From: Bacteroidales bacterium
GTDB lineage: Bacteria > Bacteroidota > Bacteroidia > Bacteroidales > Muribaculaceae
Length of the DNA stretch: 7,289 nucleotides
Direction: 5' to 3'
Assembly: GCA_004557565.1 (NCBI GenBank)
Contig: SFGS01000087.1
Coordinates: forward strand, 1 to 7,289
In this document: positions 1 to 6,117 of the stretch, in pieces
Position numbering within the stretch: the stretch's first letter is position 1
How the letters are laid out: each line of letters starts with the position of its first letter
Position numbers and translations under genes: made by a program
The notes under the pieces: generated by a model
The model's input: only the letters and a program-made list of their open reading frames with translations
What the model was told of the DNA's origin: nothing
The model's database searches: none

Positions 1-3
1 CCA

Positions 4-37
4 CATTGCTCCAAGGCTGTTTTTTATGTTTTTGTTT
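4..37 (+). repeat. Left copy of a long-range inverted repeat
   Basis: This stretch (CAT, GCT, AAGGCTG, a T-run, ATG, then T5-G-T3) recurs in reverse complement at 6815-6849. I count three base substitutions and one length difference in the T-run (six T here, seven there). Both copies are intergenic. Part of the match is low-complexity T-rich sequence, but the AAGGCTG core and the CATnGCT flank are not. It may be a copy of a dispersed repeat; its left limit could lie outside the window. Confidence 0.5.
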
Positions 38-147
38 TTTATTCCATTGACGATTCGGCAACAAAGCATAATTTATCCCCACAAATTTTCCACTGAACCC
101 TCACTACATGTGTGAACTTATGGTCGATGATTAGAAAACGGCGCAAA

Positions 148-167
148 AATACCTAAATGTAGGTATT
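148..167. promoter_or_regulatory. Perfect 8-4-8 dyad, candidate NarL-type operator
   Basis: AATACCTA (148-155) and TAGGTATT (160-167) are perfect inverted repeats separated by AATG. The 16-mer at 150-165 matches the published NarL 7-2-7 consensus TACYYMTNNAKRRGTA at 12 of its 14 specified positions; the two misses are the innermost base of each half-site. The dyad abuts and overlaps the predicted -33 element of the hemerythrin/regulator operon, where a bound protein could repress or activate. The second gene of that operon has a NarL/LuxR-type helix-turn-helix, so autoregulation is the simplest inference. Confidence 0.55.
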
Positions 168-196
168 GGGCATTTGTTTCCAAATTAGTAATTTTG
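165..196 (+). promoter_or_regulatory. Bacteroidota sigma-70-type promoter for the hemerythrin operon
   Basis: A perfect -7 element TAATTTTG (189-196, consensus TAnnTTTG) is preceded by ATTG (165-168, consensus TTTG) with a 20-base spacer. Transcription would start near 203, giving a leader of about 15 bases before the ATG at 217. The -33 element lies at the right edge of the 148-167 dyad. Confidence 0.6.
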
Positions 197-216
197 AACT
201 CGGTAAAATATGAAAA

Positions 217-930
217 ATGCTTATGGCTATTGACAACAAATATACGGCTACAGATAGGCTTTGCGACCTCATCGACGACAATTTTAAATTGCTGATGGTG
301 ATGAGCCGCTTCGGCATTTCTCTTGGTTTCGGCGAAAAGTCGGTGAAAGAGGTGTGCGAGGCTGAGAATGTGGATTGCGATACATTTTTGGCGGTGGCAA
401 ACTTTATCAGTAGTGAGCAAACATCGTTCAGCGTGGAGGAATTGCCAAAATTGTCGATTCCATCGCTGATGGACTATCTGAAAAACGCTCACACCTATTT
501 TCTCGATTTCGTGTTGCCGATGCTTCGCCGCAAATTGATTGAGGCTATCGACTGTTCGCGCGAGGACAATGTGGCATTTCTGATTCTCAAATTCTTCGAT
601 GTGTTTGTGAATGAGGTGCAAGAGCACATGCAGTATGAAAACGAACAGGTGTTTTCGTATGTGGAGGCATTGCTGGGAGGTAAGTTGAACCGCAAATTCA
701 ATATCACCAAGTTTGCCAGCCATCACTCGAAAATTGATGAGCGACTGAAAGAACTCAAAGGAATTATCACCAAATATTATACAGAAAGCAGCGACAACCT
801 GCTACTCAGTGCCACGCTATACGACATTTACAGTTGTGAGCAAGATTTGGCTTCTCATAACCTTGTGGAAGATTGCCTGTTTGTGCCGGCAGTGATGCAA
901 GTGGAAAAGAAATTGAGAAATGAACAGTAA
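217..930 (+). CDS. Hemerythrin-like di-iron protein (YtfE/Ric type)
   Basis: This 237-residue cytoplasmic protein has two parts. Residues about 12-65 form a small helical N-terminal domain (RFGISLGFGEKSVKEVC region, like the ScdA/YtfE N-terminal domain). Residues about 85-235 form a four-helix hemerythrin-like bundle. Visible candidate iron ligands are H92, the HxxxE pair H137/E141, H169 or H170, and H214/E218. By comparison with E. coli YtfE (H84, H105, H129, E133, H160, H204, E208), no His is present between 92 and 137, so the equivalent of H105 appears absent. YtfE/Ric proteins work in repair of iron centres and nitric-oxide metabolism; that role is inferred here. Start 217 follows the promoter directly; M3 (223) is an alternative. 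The 3' end overlaps the regulator gene by 11 bp, suggesting translational coupling. The reverse-strand reading frame over this gene is a shadow. Confidence 0.85.
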   Translation: MLMAIDNKYTATDRLCDLIDDNFKLLMVMSRFGISLGFGEKSVKEVCEAENVDCDTFLAVANFISSEQTSFSVEELPKLSIPSLMDYLKNAHTYFLDFVLPMLRRKLIEAIDCSREDNVAFLILKFFDVFVNEVQEHMQYENEQVFSYVEALLGGKLNRKFNITKFASHHSKIDERLKELKGIITKYYTESSDNLLLSATLYDIYSCEQDLASHNLVEDCLFVPAVMQVEKKLRNEQ

Positions 931-1531
931 TCTACTCACATATCGTTTTGTAGTGGCCGACAACTCCTTCATCGTGAGGAGCGGCTTGGTGGCAGTGCTC
1001 CGTCATATACCGGGGTTGGCTGCCACGGCTTTTGATGTGAAAACACAGGAATCGCTTCGCAATTATGTGGCGATGCACCACCCCGATGTGGTGATAGTGA
1101 ACCCTATGTTTGACGGACTATTCGATGTGAAGGCGCTTAAAGCAGAGTTGAAACTTGACGACACTCGTTTTATCGCCCTCTCGACGGCGATGCTCGACCA
1201 GAATGTGCTTTCGGGATATGACGAGCACTTCTTGCTCTACGACAATCCTGACGACATTTTCGAGAAAATCAAGAAGGTGCTGATGGCGGAGAAGCAAGAC
1301 GAGCCCAACACCACCGAAAGTTTGAGCAACCGTGAGCGTGAAATTATCGTGTGTGTGGTGAAGGGCATGACCAACAAGGAAATTGCCGACCAACTGTGTC
1401 TGTCGATTCACACCGTGATTACTCACCGCCGCAATATCAGCAACAAACTGCAAATACGCTCGGCGGCAGGTTTGACCATCTACGCGATAGTGAACAAACT
1501 TGTAGATATCAAGGACGTGAAAGACATGTAG
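920..1531 (+). CDS. LuxR/NarL-type regulator with degenerate receiver domain
   Basis: This 203-residue DNA-binding regulator has an N-terminal response-regulator-like domain (about 8-122) and a C-terminal LuxR/GerE helix-turn-helix (about 134-197: LSNREREII, GMTNKEIADQL, LSIHTVITHRRNI). The receiver keeps D14 and S88, but three usual active-site positions differ: the second acidic residue is N15, the phospho-acceptor at the end of strand 3 (VVIVNP) is N61 instead of Asp, and the strand-5 Lys is Y107. It is therefore unlikely to be switched by ordinary Asp phosphorylation. No histidine kinase gene is visible. The ATG lies inside the end of the hemerythrin gene, so the two proteins are probably made together and may work together. 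The upstream NarL-like dyad is a candidate target. Confidence is high for the family and moderate for loss of phosphorylation. Confidence 0.92.
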   Translation: MNSNLLTYRFVVADNSFIVRSGLVAVLRHIPGLAATAFDVKTQESLRNYVAMHHPDVVIVNPMFDGLFDVKALKAELKLDDTRFIALSTAMLDQNVLSGYDEHFLLYDNPDDIFEKIKKVLMAEKQDEPNTTESLSNREREIIVCVVKGMTNKEIADQLCLSIHTVITHRRNISNKLQIRSAAGLTIYAIVNKLVDIKDVKDM

Positions 1532-1535
1532 GGAA

Positions 1536-1549
1536 AACGCAAGTGCGTT
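1536..1549. terminator. Weak hairpin between convergent operons
   Basis: AACGCA (1536-1541) and TGCGTT (1544-1549) pair around a 2-base loop. The hairpin fills the 16-bp gap between the two convergent stop codons (1531 and 1548). On the minus strand the stem is followed only by a short TT-CCC, so it is a poor intrinsic terminator; a bidirectional terminator or transcript-end stabiliser is possible. Confidence 0.3.
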
Positions 1550-2099
1550 AGAAATCAACCTCAAACTCTTCCAAAATGCTGGCGATAATAGGCTGCGCTT
1601 TTTGGGGCGCGTTTTCCTTTTCTTTTTCGAGTTCCGCTTTTAAAGAATCTGTTTTTTCCACTTTGTTCATCAACACCAAGTTGAGCAACAACCTGAATCC
1701 AGTGTAGATAGCCATTGGCTCTGCGCTTCTTTTCAGCTCTTTAGCGATTTCTGCCGCGAAAGGCAATTTGCGGAGCAAGCGATGGCACAGCACATCGGCA
1801 ATTTCTTCACACTCCACATTCTTAGCCCATTCCATAGCGGTTGCTTTATCCATGTCGGCGGAAGGGTAGAGCATTGGCGCAATCATACGGCACTCGCGGT
1901 GCTTGGTGTCTGCCCAAAACGCCTCCGCAATCTCCTTGCTTGGCTCAATATCTGCTGCGATTTGTGCCACATCGGTCATTTGGCAACCCATAATCATGCT
2001 GTGAGGGTCGCCATTTTTGCGCAAAGAGTCGGCGATGATGCCATTGCGGTAGGCAAAAAATTGCTTACGGGTGTTTCGGAGTATTTCTTCGTTGTTCAT
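1548..2099 (-). CDS. AlkD/HEAT-like helical protein, putative DNA alkylation repair family
   Basis: This 183-residue, probably cytoplasmic protein is almost entirely helical and has no signal peptide. Residues about 55-140 (AFWADTKHRECRMIAPMLYP, then EWAKNVECEEIADVLCHRLLRKLP, then AIYTGFRLLLNLVLM) resemble the HEAT-like repeats of the AlkC/AlkD DNA alkylation repair family. The match is by pattern only. By rough alignment, the AlkD catalytic Trp (W109 in Bacillus AlkD) falls on E98, while D102 and R136 may match the Asp and Arg. A glycosylase role is therefore uncertain; a structural or nucleic-acid-binding helical repeat protein is equally possible. Residues 150-167 are a charged, Glu/Lys-rich helix. 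Its ATG overlaps the stop of the upstream gene (ATGA, 4 bp), so it is the second gene of a minus-strand operon. It converges on the regulator gene with a 16-bp gap. Confidence 0.6.
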   Translation of the reverse strand: MNNEEILRNTRKQFFAYRNGIIADSLRKNGDPHSMIMGCQMTDVAQIAADIEPSKEIAEAFWADTKHRECRMIAPMLYPSADMDKATAMEWAKNVECEEIADVLCHRLLRKLPFAAEIAKELKRSAEPMAIYTGFRLLLNLVLMNKVEKTDSLKAELEKEKENAPQKAQPIIASILEEFEVDF

Positions 2100-2791
2100 T
2101 TGTTTTGCTGATTTAATTGTTCTAAAATAGTGAGTGCGTCATCGTCGGTTTTCAGGCGTTCGATGTATTGCATGAAAAAGAAGTCAACCACATCTTTCGT
2201 CTTGTATTTCTTCATGCCCAAATAGCGGCATTGCAAATCGGGGTAGCGCTCCAATAGCGAGGTGAGCACTTTGTAGTTGAGTTCCACCAGGCGTTTGCCG
2301 ATGAAATCGAGAATATAGAACGATGATTGGCAGTCGTAGGTGAAAAGCGTTTCCAGCTTTTTATTTGGCATCAGTCGCATATAATACTCTGATGGATAAC
2401 TGTTCCAAAATTTCACGAAGGCAATTTTCTCGGTGAAGTACAGTGGCATATAATTCAAAAACCACTCGCATTTGTTGTTGAACGCCTGATTGAGGTAGTT
2501 GGTGTTTGCCAGCCAAAGCGTGTCGCCCACGCAAACGGCTATGGCTTGGTTGTCAACCACCTGTTGTGATTCAGGGTCGGAGGTGAAAATCTCGGTCTCA
2601 AGTTCATTGTTGAAATAAACGATAGGACCGGAATAGGCTGCCACAGGGTCGTGATTCACAATCGACTTCCAGTTGGTGTAAATATATACGGTGTCGATAG
2701 CCGACACGGTGTCGGCGTTCTCGCTTTCGGTCTGGGCGTAGCAACTCAAACCGGCAAAGGCGAATATGATGTATATTAAAAGTGTTCTCAT
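2096..2791 (-). CDS. Secreted protein of unknown function
   Basis: This 231-residue protein begins with a signal peptide (MRTLLIYIIFAFAGLSCYAQ) with a likely type I cleavage after A19 or Q20, a pattern common in Bacteroidota exported proteins. The GLSC sequence at 14-17 could be read as a poor lipobox, so a lipoprotein is a second possibility. The mature part is rich in Tyr, Phe and Asn, with no transmembrane helix or motif I recognise. The region around 150-215 (FTYDCQSSFYILDF, then LLERYPDLQCRYLGMKKY) looks compact and mixed alpha/beta. It is periplasmic or outer-membrane associated by inference. It is the first gene of a two-gene operon, with a perfect -7 box about 20 bases upstream. The coupling to an apparently cytoplasmic AlkD-like protein gives no clear functional clue. 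Confidence 0.8.
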   Translation of the reverse strand: MRTLLIYIIFAFAGLSCYAQTESENADTVSAIDTVYIYTNWKSIVNHDPVAAYSGPIVYFNNELETEIFTSDPESQQVVDNQAIAVCVGDTLWLANTNYLNQAFNNKCEWFLNYMPLYFTEKIAFVKFWNSYPSEYYMRLMPNKKLETLFTYDCQSSFYILDFIGKRLVELNYKVLTSLLERYPDLQCRYLGMKKYKTKDVVDFFFMQYIERLKTDDDALTILEQLNQQNK

Positions 2792-2811
2792 CAGCGAAAA
2801 AATCTTTTATG

Positions 2812-2819
2812 CAAAGATA
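2812..2819 (-). promoter_or_regulatory. -7 element of the minus-strand two-gene operon
   Basis: On the minus strand this reads TATCTTTG, a perfect TAnnTTTG, 20 bases before the start codon at 2791. No TTTG is found at the expected -33 spacing, so the upstream element is weak or absent. The predicted leader is short, about 14 bases. Confidence 0.5.
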
Positions 2820-2853
2820 ATAAGAATTTATGAGATATGCCGTGTGAGAAAAA

Positions 2854-2885
2854 GTTGCACACACGAGTTATTTGTGTTAATTTTG
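2854..2885 (+). promoter_or_regulatory. Promoter of the lipoprotein-nitroreductase-kdsC-maf operon
   Basis: GTTG (2854-2857, consensus TTTG) is followed after 20 bases by a perfect -7 element TAATTTTG (2878-2885). Transcription would start near 2892, leaving a leader of about 19 bases. The promoter is divergent from that of the minus-strand operon; the two -7 boxes are about 60 bp apart. A CGTGTG/CACACG inverted repeat (2841-2846 and 2860-2865) brackets the -33 element. Confidence 0.55.
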
Positions 2886-2910
2886 AACTTCTGAGTTAAT
2901 TCTTTTATTT

Positions 2911-3273
2911 ATGAAAAAATATTTGTTGTTACTCTTTTTCGCAGCCCTGATGGCATCGTGTGGCAAGGAAGAGCAGAAAGTAAAAGCATATGGCGCGCCC
3001 AAAATGGTGGGAAAGGCCCTTGCCGATGGTTATTCGTGCGATTCCACCCATTATTACTATAATGGCGACACGATAGAGGTGGCGCAACCATCCACTTTCA
3101 AGGTGCTTGGCGGCGGATATGCCAAAGATGGCTATTCTGCCTATTACAAGGGCAAGGAAGTGCAAGGTGCGCAGGGCGCATCGTTTAGGTGGGTGGCTGG
3201 CGACACGGCAGCAGATGTGATGGACACCTATTTCAAAGGAGAACAACAACCGTTAAAATCGAAAAAACAATGA
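2911..3273 (+). CDS. DKNYW-repeat-like lipoprotein
   Basis: This 120-residue protein has a lipoprotein signal peptide: MKKYLLLLFFAALMASC, with lipidated C17 after the MAS lipobox. The next residues, GKEEQ, resemble the lysine/acidic export signal that directs Bacteroidota lipoproteins to the outer leaflet, so surface exposure is plausible. Residues 44-66 (THYYYNGDTIEVAQPSTFKV) and 73-95 (DGYSAYYKGKEVQGAQGASF) are two copies of a Tyr-Tyr-x-Gly-x-x-(6-8)-Ser/Ala-Phe unit, with a partial third at 98-110 (DTYFKG). This spacing is that of the DKNYW family, whose function is unknown. The start is the first codon after a good promoter and gives a complete signal peptide. It is the first gene of a four-gene operon, and its stop overlaps the nitroreductase start (ATGA). 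Confidence 0.8.
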   Translation: MKKYLLLLFFAALMASCGKEEQKVKAYGAPKMVGKALADGYSCDSTHYYYNGDTIEVAQPSTFKVLGGGYAKDGYSAYYKGKEVQGAQGASFRWVAGDTAADVMDTYFKGEQQPLKSKKQ

Positions 3274-3815
3274 CAGATTTTCATTCATTGCTGCTCAATC
3301 GCCGCAGCATTCGTAAATATCAAGACAAAGACCTCTCTGCCGAAGATGTGAAACTTCTGCTTGAAGCCGCATTGCTGGCCCCCACTTCCAAGAACCAGCG
3401 TTCGTGGTCGTTTACTGTGGTAGAGGATAAAGACCAGTTGGCGCAACTTTCGCAATGCAAACCACAGTTTGCCACTCCCATTTCACGCTGCAAATTGGCT
3501 GTGATTGTGAGTGCCGATGTCATGGTGAGCGATGTGTGGGTGGAAGATGCGTCGATTGCCGCCGCATATATTCAACTTCAAGCCGAGGCATTAGGTTTGG
3601 GCAGTTGCTGGATTCAGGTGCGCAACAGAATGCTCGATGAAGAAACATCGGCAAGTGATGCGGTGAAACGTATGTTCAATCTTCCCGACGAGCAGCAGGT
3701 GCTTTGTGTGATTTCTATCGGCTACAAAGATGAGGAACGCAAACCTGCCGACCCAGAGAAATTGCGTTGGGAGAAGGTGCATATCGGAGTGTGGAACGAT
3801 GAAAACATGGAATAA
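3270..3815 (+). CDS. Nitroreductase family FMN-dependent oxidoreductase
   Basis: This 181-residue protein has the small nitroreductase fold. The N-terminal phosphate-binding motif RRSIRKY is at 11-17, APTSKNQRSW at 37-46, the dimer-helix sequence EDASIAAAYIQLQAEALGLG at 92-111, and the strand VISIGY at 147-152. These proteins form FMN-binding homodimers and reduce nitro compounds, quinones or flavins with NAD(P)H; the physiological substrate cannot be read from sequence. An in-frame Met at 3189 would add 27 residues, but these lie entirely inside the lipoprotein gene. The ATG at 3270 overlaps the lipoprotein stop by 4 bp and puts the RRSIRKY motif at the usual distance from the N-terminus, so 3270 was chosen. 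KdsC follows after 5 bases. It is cytoplasmic. Confidence 0.93.
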   Translation: MTDFHSLLLNRRSIRKYQDKDLSAEDVKLLLEAALLAPTSKNQRSWSFTVVEDKDQLAQLSQCKPQFATPISRCKLAVIVSADVMVSDVWVEDASIAAAYIQLQAEALGLGSCWIQVRNRMLDEETSASDAVKRMFNLPDEQQVLCVISIGYKDEERKPADPEKLRWEKVHIGVWNDENME

Positions 3816-3820
3816 CAGAT

Positions 3821-4345
3821 ATGAGTTCGATTAATTACGATTTAAAAAAGATAAAAGGTATAGCATTTGATGTAGATGGTGTGTTGTCGCCTTCCACAAT
3901 TCCACTTTCGCCCGAAGGTGAGCCTTTGCGCATGGTGAGCATCAAAGATGGCTACGCACTGCAACTGGCAGTGAAAAAAGGTTTGAAAATAGCGATTATC
4001 ACCGGAGGAAACACCAAGGCAGTGGATGTCAGATTCCGTGGATTGGGCATTGACGACGTGTTTCTTGGCTCATCGATGAAACTGCCCATTCTCCAGCAAT
4101 GGATGGAGGATAATGGACTGAGCGCTGATGAGGTGGCGTTTGTGGGCGATGATATCCCCGACATTCAAGCCATGCAGCATGTGGGACTGGCGGTGGCTCC
4201 AGCCGACGCTGCCGACGAGGTGAAGCGTGTGGCATCGTATATCTCGCCAAAGCAAGGCGGCTACGGTGTGGGACGCGAAATTTTGGAACAAGTGATGAAA
4301 GCACAAGGCTTGTGGATGAGCGACCATAAGGCTTTCGGCTGGTAA
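3821..4345 (+). CDS. kdsC: KdsC-family HAD phosphatase (KDO-8-phosphate phosphatase)
   Basis: This 174-residue HAD hydrolase of the cap-less C0 class should remove phosphate from 3-deoxy-D-manno-octulosonate 8-phosphate, giving KDO for the inner core of LPS. All four HAD motifs are visible: FDVDGVLS (nucleophile D17, acid/base D19), IITGG with T61, K87 in SSMKLPI, and GDDIPD with D110, D111 and D114. The C-terminal GGYGVGREILE (146-156) corresponds to the Gly-rich substrate-closing loop of KdsC. The length fits the family. Members form cytoplasmic tetramers. It sits 5 bases after nitroreductase and 16 before maf; kdsC next to maf is a common Bacteroidota arrangement. A related sugar-phosphate or acylneuraminate-linked role cannot be excluded by eye. 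Confidence 0.9.
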   Translation: MSSINYDLKKIKGIAFDVDGVLSPSTIPLSPEGEPLRMVSIKDGYALQLAVKKGLKIAIITGGNTKAVDVRFRGLGIDDVFLGSSMKLPILQQWMEDNGLSADEVAFVGDDIPDIQAMQHVGLAVAPADAADEVKRVASYISPKQGGYGVGREILEQVMKAQGLWMSDHKAFGW

Positions 4346-4361
4346 TTAGAATCGTGATGTT

Positions 4362-4937
4362 ATGCTGGACAACTTAAAGAAATACAATATCATACTCGCG
4401 AGCGGTTCGCCACGCAGAAAAGAACTGCTTGAAGGGCTTGGCGTGGATTTCCGTGTGGAGGTGGTGAATGGTATTGAGGAAACCTATCCACACGATTTGC
4501 CTGTGGCGGAAATTCCTGTGTACCTGTCGCGTCTGAAAGCCCATGCCTATCAGGCAAATGCCAACGATTTGATTATCACAGCCGATACCGTGGTGATTCT
4601 TAATGGCAAGGTGATAGGCAAGCCCCACGATGAGGCGGAGGCAAAACGAATGCTCTCCGAACTGTCGGGTAATGTGCACACGGTGGTCACTGGCGTGACG
4701 GTGTTCACTGCCGACAGGGTGGAATCGCTTAGTTGCAGTTCGGAAGTGGAGTTTGCACCACTCTCCGATGAGGAAATCGACTATTACGTTGAGAATTATC
4801 GTCCGCTGGATAAAGCGGGCTCGTATGGCATTCAGGAATGGATTGGCTATATGGGCATCAAAGGCATTAAGGGTAGTTTCTACAATGTGATGGGGCTGCC
4901 AGTTCAGCGACTGTATGCTCTGCTGAAAACGTTTTAA
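4362..4937 (+). CDS. maf: Maf nucleoside-triphosphate pyrophosphatase (YhdE-like)
   Basis: This 191-residue protein hydrolyses a nucleoside triphosphate to the monophosphate and pyrophosphate. The Maf signature is complete: SGSPRRKELL (14-23), ITADTVV with catalytic D75 (72-78), GKVIGKPHD (82-90), and DKAGSYGIQ (150-158) followed by GSFYNVMGLPV. The KAGxYGIQ form with Q158 is that of the YhdE subfamily, which acts on dTTP, UTP and modified pyrimidines; the YceF/m7GTP subfamily differs here. Maf has been tied to arrest of septation and to clearing abnormal nucleotides. It is cytoplasmic and last in its operon. Its TAA shares four bases (4934-4937) with the stop of the convergent ATP-grasp gene, and I see no terminator between them. 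Confidence 0.93.
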   Translation: MLDNLKKYNIILASGSPRRKELLEGLGVDFRVEVVNGIEETYPHDLPVAEIPVYLSRLKAHAYQANANDLIITADTVVILNGKVIGKPHDEAEAKRMLSELSGNVHTVVTGVTVFTADRVESLSCSSEVEFAPLSDEEIDYYVENYRPLDKAGSYGIQEWIGYMGIKGIKGSFYNVMGLPVQRLYALLKTF

Positions 4938-6049
4938 CCCAAATCAATATACGCACAATACTTTGTGTCGGGCAGAATTGGGGTGAGATATATGCGGTTT
5001 TCCTGCGATGTGTGGAAACCGCTTTTGCTGTATTCAATTTTGAATCTTCCCACGGAGCCTTTAGGCAAAATGTGTTCGCCCACTATGCAGGTGACGAGCC
5101 CCATTGTGGCGCGAAGATTCACTTCCACGCAAGGGTTGAGTTTGGTTGTGCCGCCATCGTTGTAGAGCAGCATGTCCACGCCGAGGAATCCCTCGTAATT
5201 CGCAGCATAGATGTGGCTGACAGCCTCGATGACGGAGGGTATGATGTCGTGCAATGGAGGGTATTTTGAGGCGATGATGTCGTAAAGATGCTGTTTGGAG
5301 CCTACGATGCCACTATTGTATTGGCTGTGAAAGTCGCTTTCAAATACGGAATAGCCCAGCAACTCGGCTTTGCCATTCTCGCACTTGAATTCCAACGCAA
5401 AATCCAAAATGCGGTCGAGTCCCACTTCGCACAGTAGCGATTCTTGTCGCTTGAGCGCACCTTTGCACCATCGCTCAAATTCGATAGTGCCAGGCTCAAT
5501 AGCGTGGTAAACCCCTTGACCGCTTCCCGACCAAGGCATTTTGATATAACTTCCGGGGTGTTTTGTGGCAAAGTCGAGCACCTCGTTGAAATCGTCATAC
5601 TCTACTGGCACAGGTGAGAGTGGGAGAGAGGTGCGCTCCTGTATGAAATGGTGCATGGCGATGGAGTTGCGTCGGTGTGCCAAAAGTCGGACTTGTTCCA
5701 TCGCTGCATCTGATGGGAGTAGGTGTGCTTTCACTCCACGCTTGATAAGACGCTTTTTAATTGTTCCGCTCCATCCCCATGGGCAGAACGAAGCATCGTT
5801 GGCTTTCGCAAGGCTGTCGGGCGTGATTCCTTTAATGGTGAAGCCCAGTCGCTCGCTTGTAGAATCCACCCACTCACGCATAGCCTCGTCGGACACCAGC
5901 ACCAAGCTGCCCGGCTCGGTGTACCACATGGGGAGGGTGCATAAGTCGTTTTGCATCTTTTGTGCGAATGGTGGGGCTATATAGTGGCCACCACCATGCG
6001 CGAGGGCAAGGTCGTTGTCGGGGTTGAAAAGGTAAATTCTTTGCGTCAT
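4934..6049 (-). CDS. ATP-grasp-like protein of unknown substrate
   Basis: This 371-residue protein has no signal peptide or membrane helix. The N-terminus carries YLFNPDNDLALAHGG (6-20) and a YIAPPFA segment, typical of a Bacteroidota-conserved family; PWGWS is at 90-94. The central and C-terminal parts look like an ATP-grasp fold: a Gly/Ser-rich nucleotide loop, SYIKMPWSGSGQGV (167-180) with K170; a probable adenine-linker strand SLLCEVGL (204-211); and metal-site elements GFLGVDMLLY (D292) and CVEVNLRATMG (E309, N311, R313). ATP-grasp enzymes join a carboxylate to an amine or thiol through an acyl-phosphate; the substrate here is not evident. It is a single gene with its own -7 box, convergent with maf and divergent from the small membrane protein gene. 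Confidence 0.75.
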   Translation of the reverse strand: MTQRIYLFNPDNDLALAHGGGHYIAPPFAQKMQNDLCTLPMWYTEPGSLVLVSDEAMREWVDSTSERLGFTIKGITPDSLAKANDASFCPWGWSGTIKKRLIKRGVKAHLLPSDAAMEQVRLLAHRRNSIAMHHFIQERTSLPLSPVPVEYDDFNEVLDFATKHPGSYIKMPWSGSGQGVYHAIEPGTIEFERWCKGALKRQESLLCEVGLDRILDFALEFKCENGKAELLGYSVFESDFHSQYNSGIVGSKQHLYDIIASKYPPLHDIIPSVIEAVSHIYAANYEGFLGVDMLLYNDGGTTKLNPCVEVNLRATMGLVTCIVGEHILPKGSVGRFKIEYSKSGFHTSQENRIYLTPILPDTKYCAYIDLG

Positions 6050-6056
6050 AATTGTG

Positions 6057-6064
6057 CAAAGTTA
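6057..6064 (-). promoter_or_regulatory. -7 element of the ATP-grasp gene
   Basis: On the minus strand this reads TAACTTTG, a perfect TAnnTTTG, starting 15 bases before the ATG at 6049. The transcript would be nearly leaderless. No TTTG stands at the expected upstream spacing. Confidence 0.45.
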
Positions 6065-6117
6065 CGCAAATCAAACAATATATGGAGTGTAAATGGTGAG
6101 ATATAAAAATAATTCAC

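Noticed and set aside
71..95. Possible DnaA boxes (TTATCCCCA and TTTTCCACT)
   Set aside because: Each deviates from TTATCCACA, only two are present, and there is no dnaA gene, AT-rich unwinding region or box cluster.
118..726. 202-codon open frame on the minus strand
   Set aside because: It is antisense to the hemerythrin gene, covers its promoter and has a His/Phe-rich composition typical of a shadow frame.
3189..3269. 27-residue N-terminal extension of the nitroreductase
   Set aside because: It lies wholly within the lipoprotein gene in another frame. The ATG at 3270 gives a normal-length protein with a coupled start.
4029..4327. Minus-strand frames opposite kdsC
   Set aside because: Two overlapping frames with unlikely compositions, opposite a gene with all catalytic motifs.
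5565..5984. 139-codon plus-strand frame
   Set aside because: It is a shadow of the ATP-grasp gene on the other strand, Ser/Arg-rich with no recognisable motif and no promoter.
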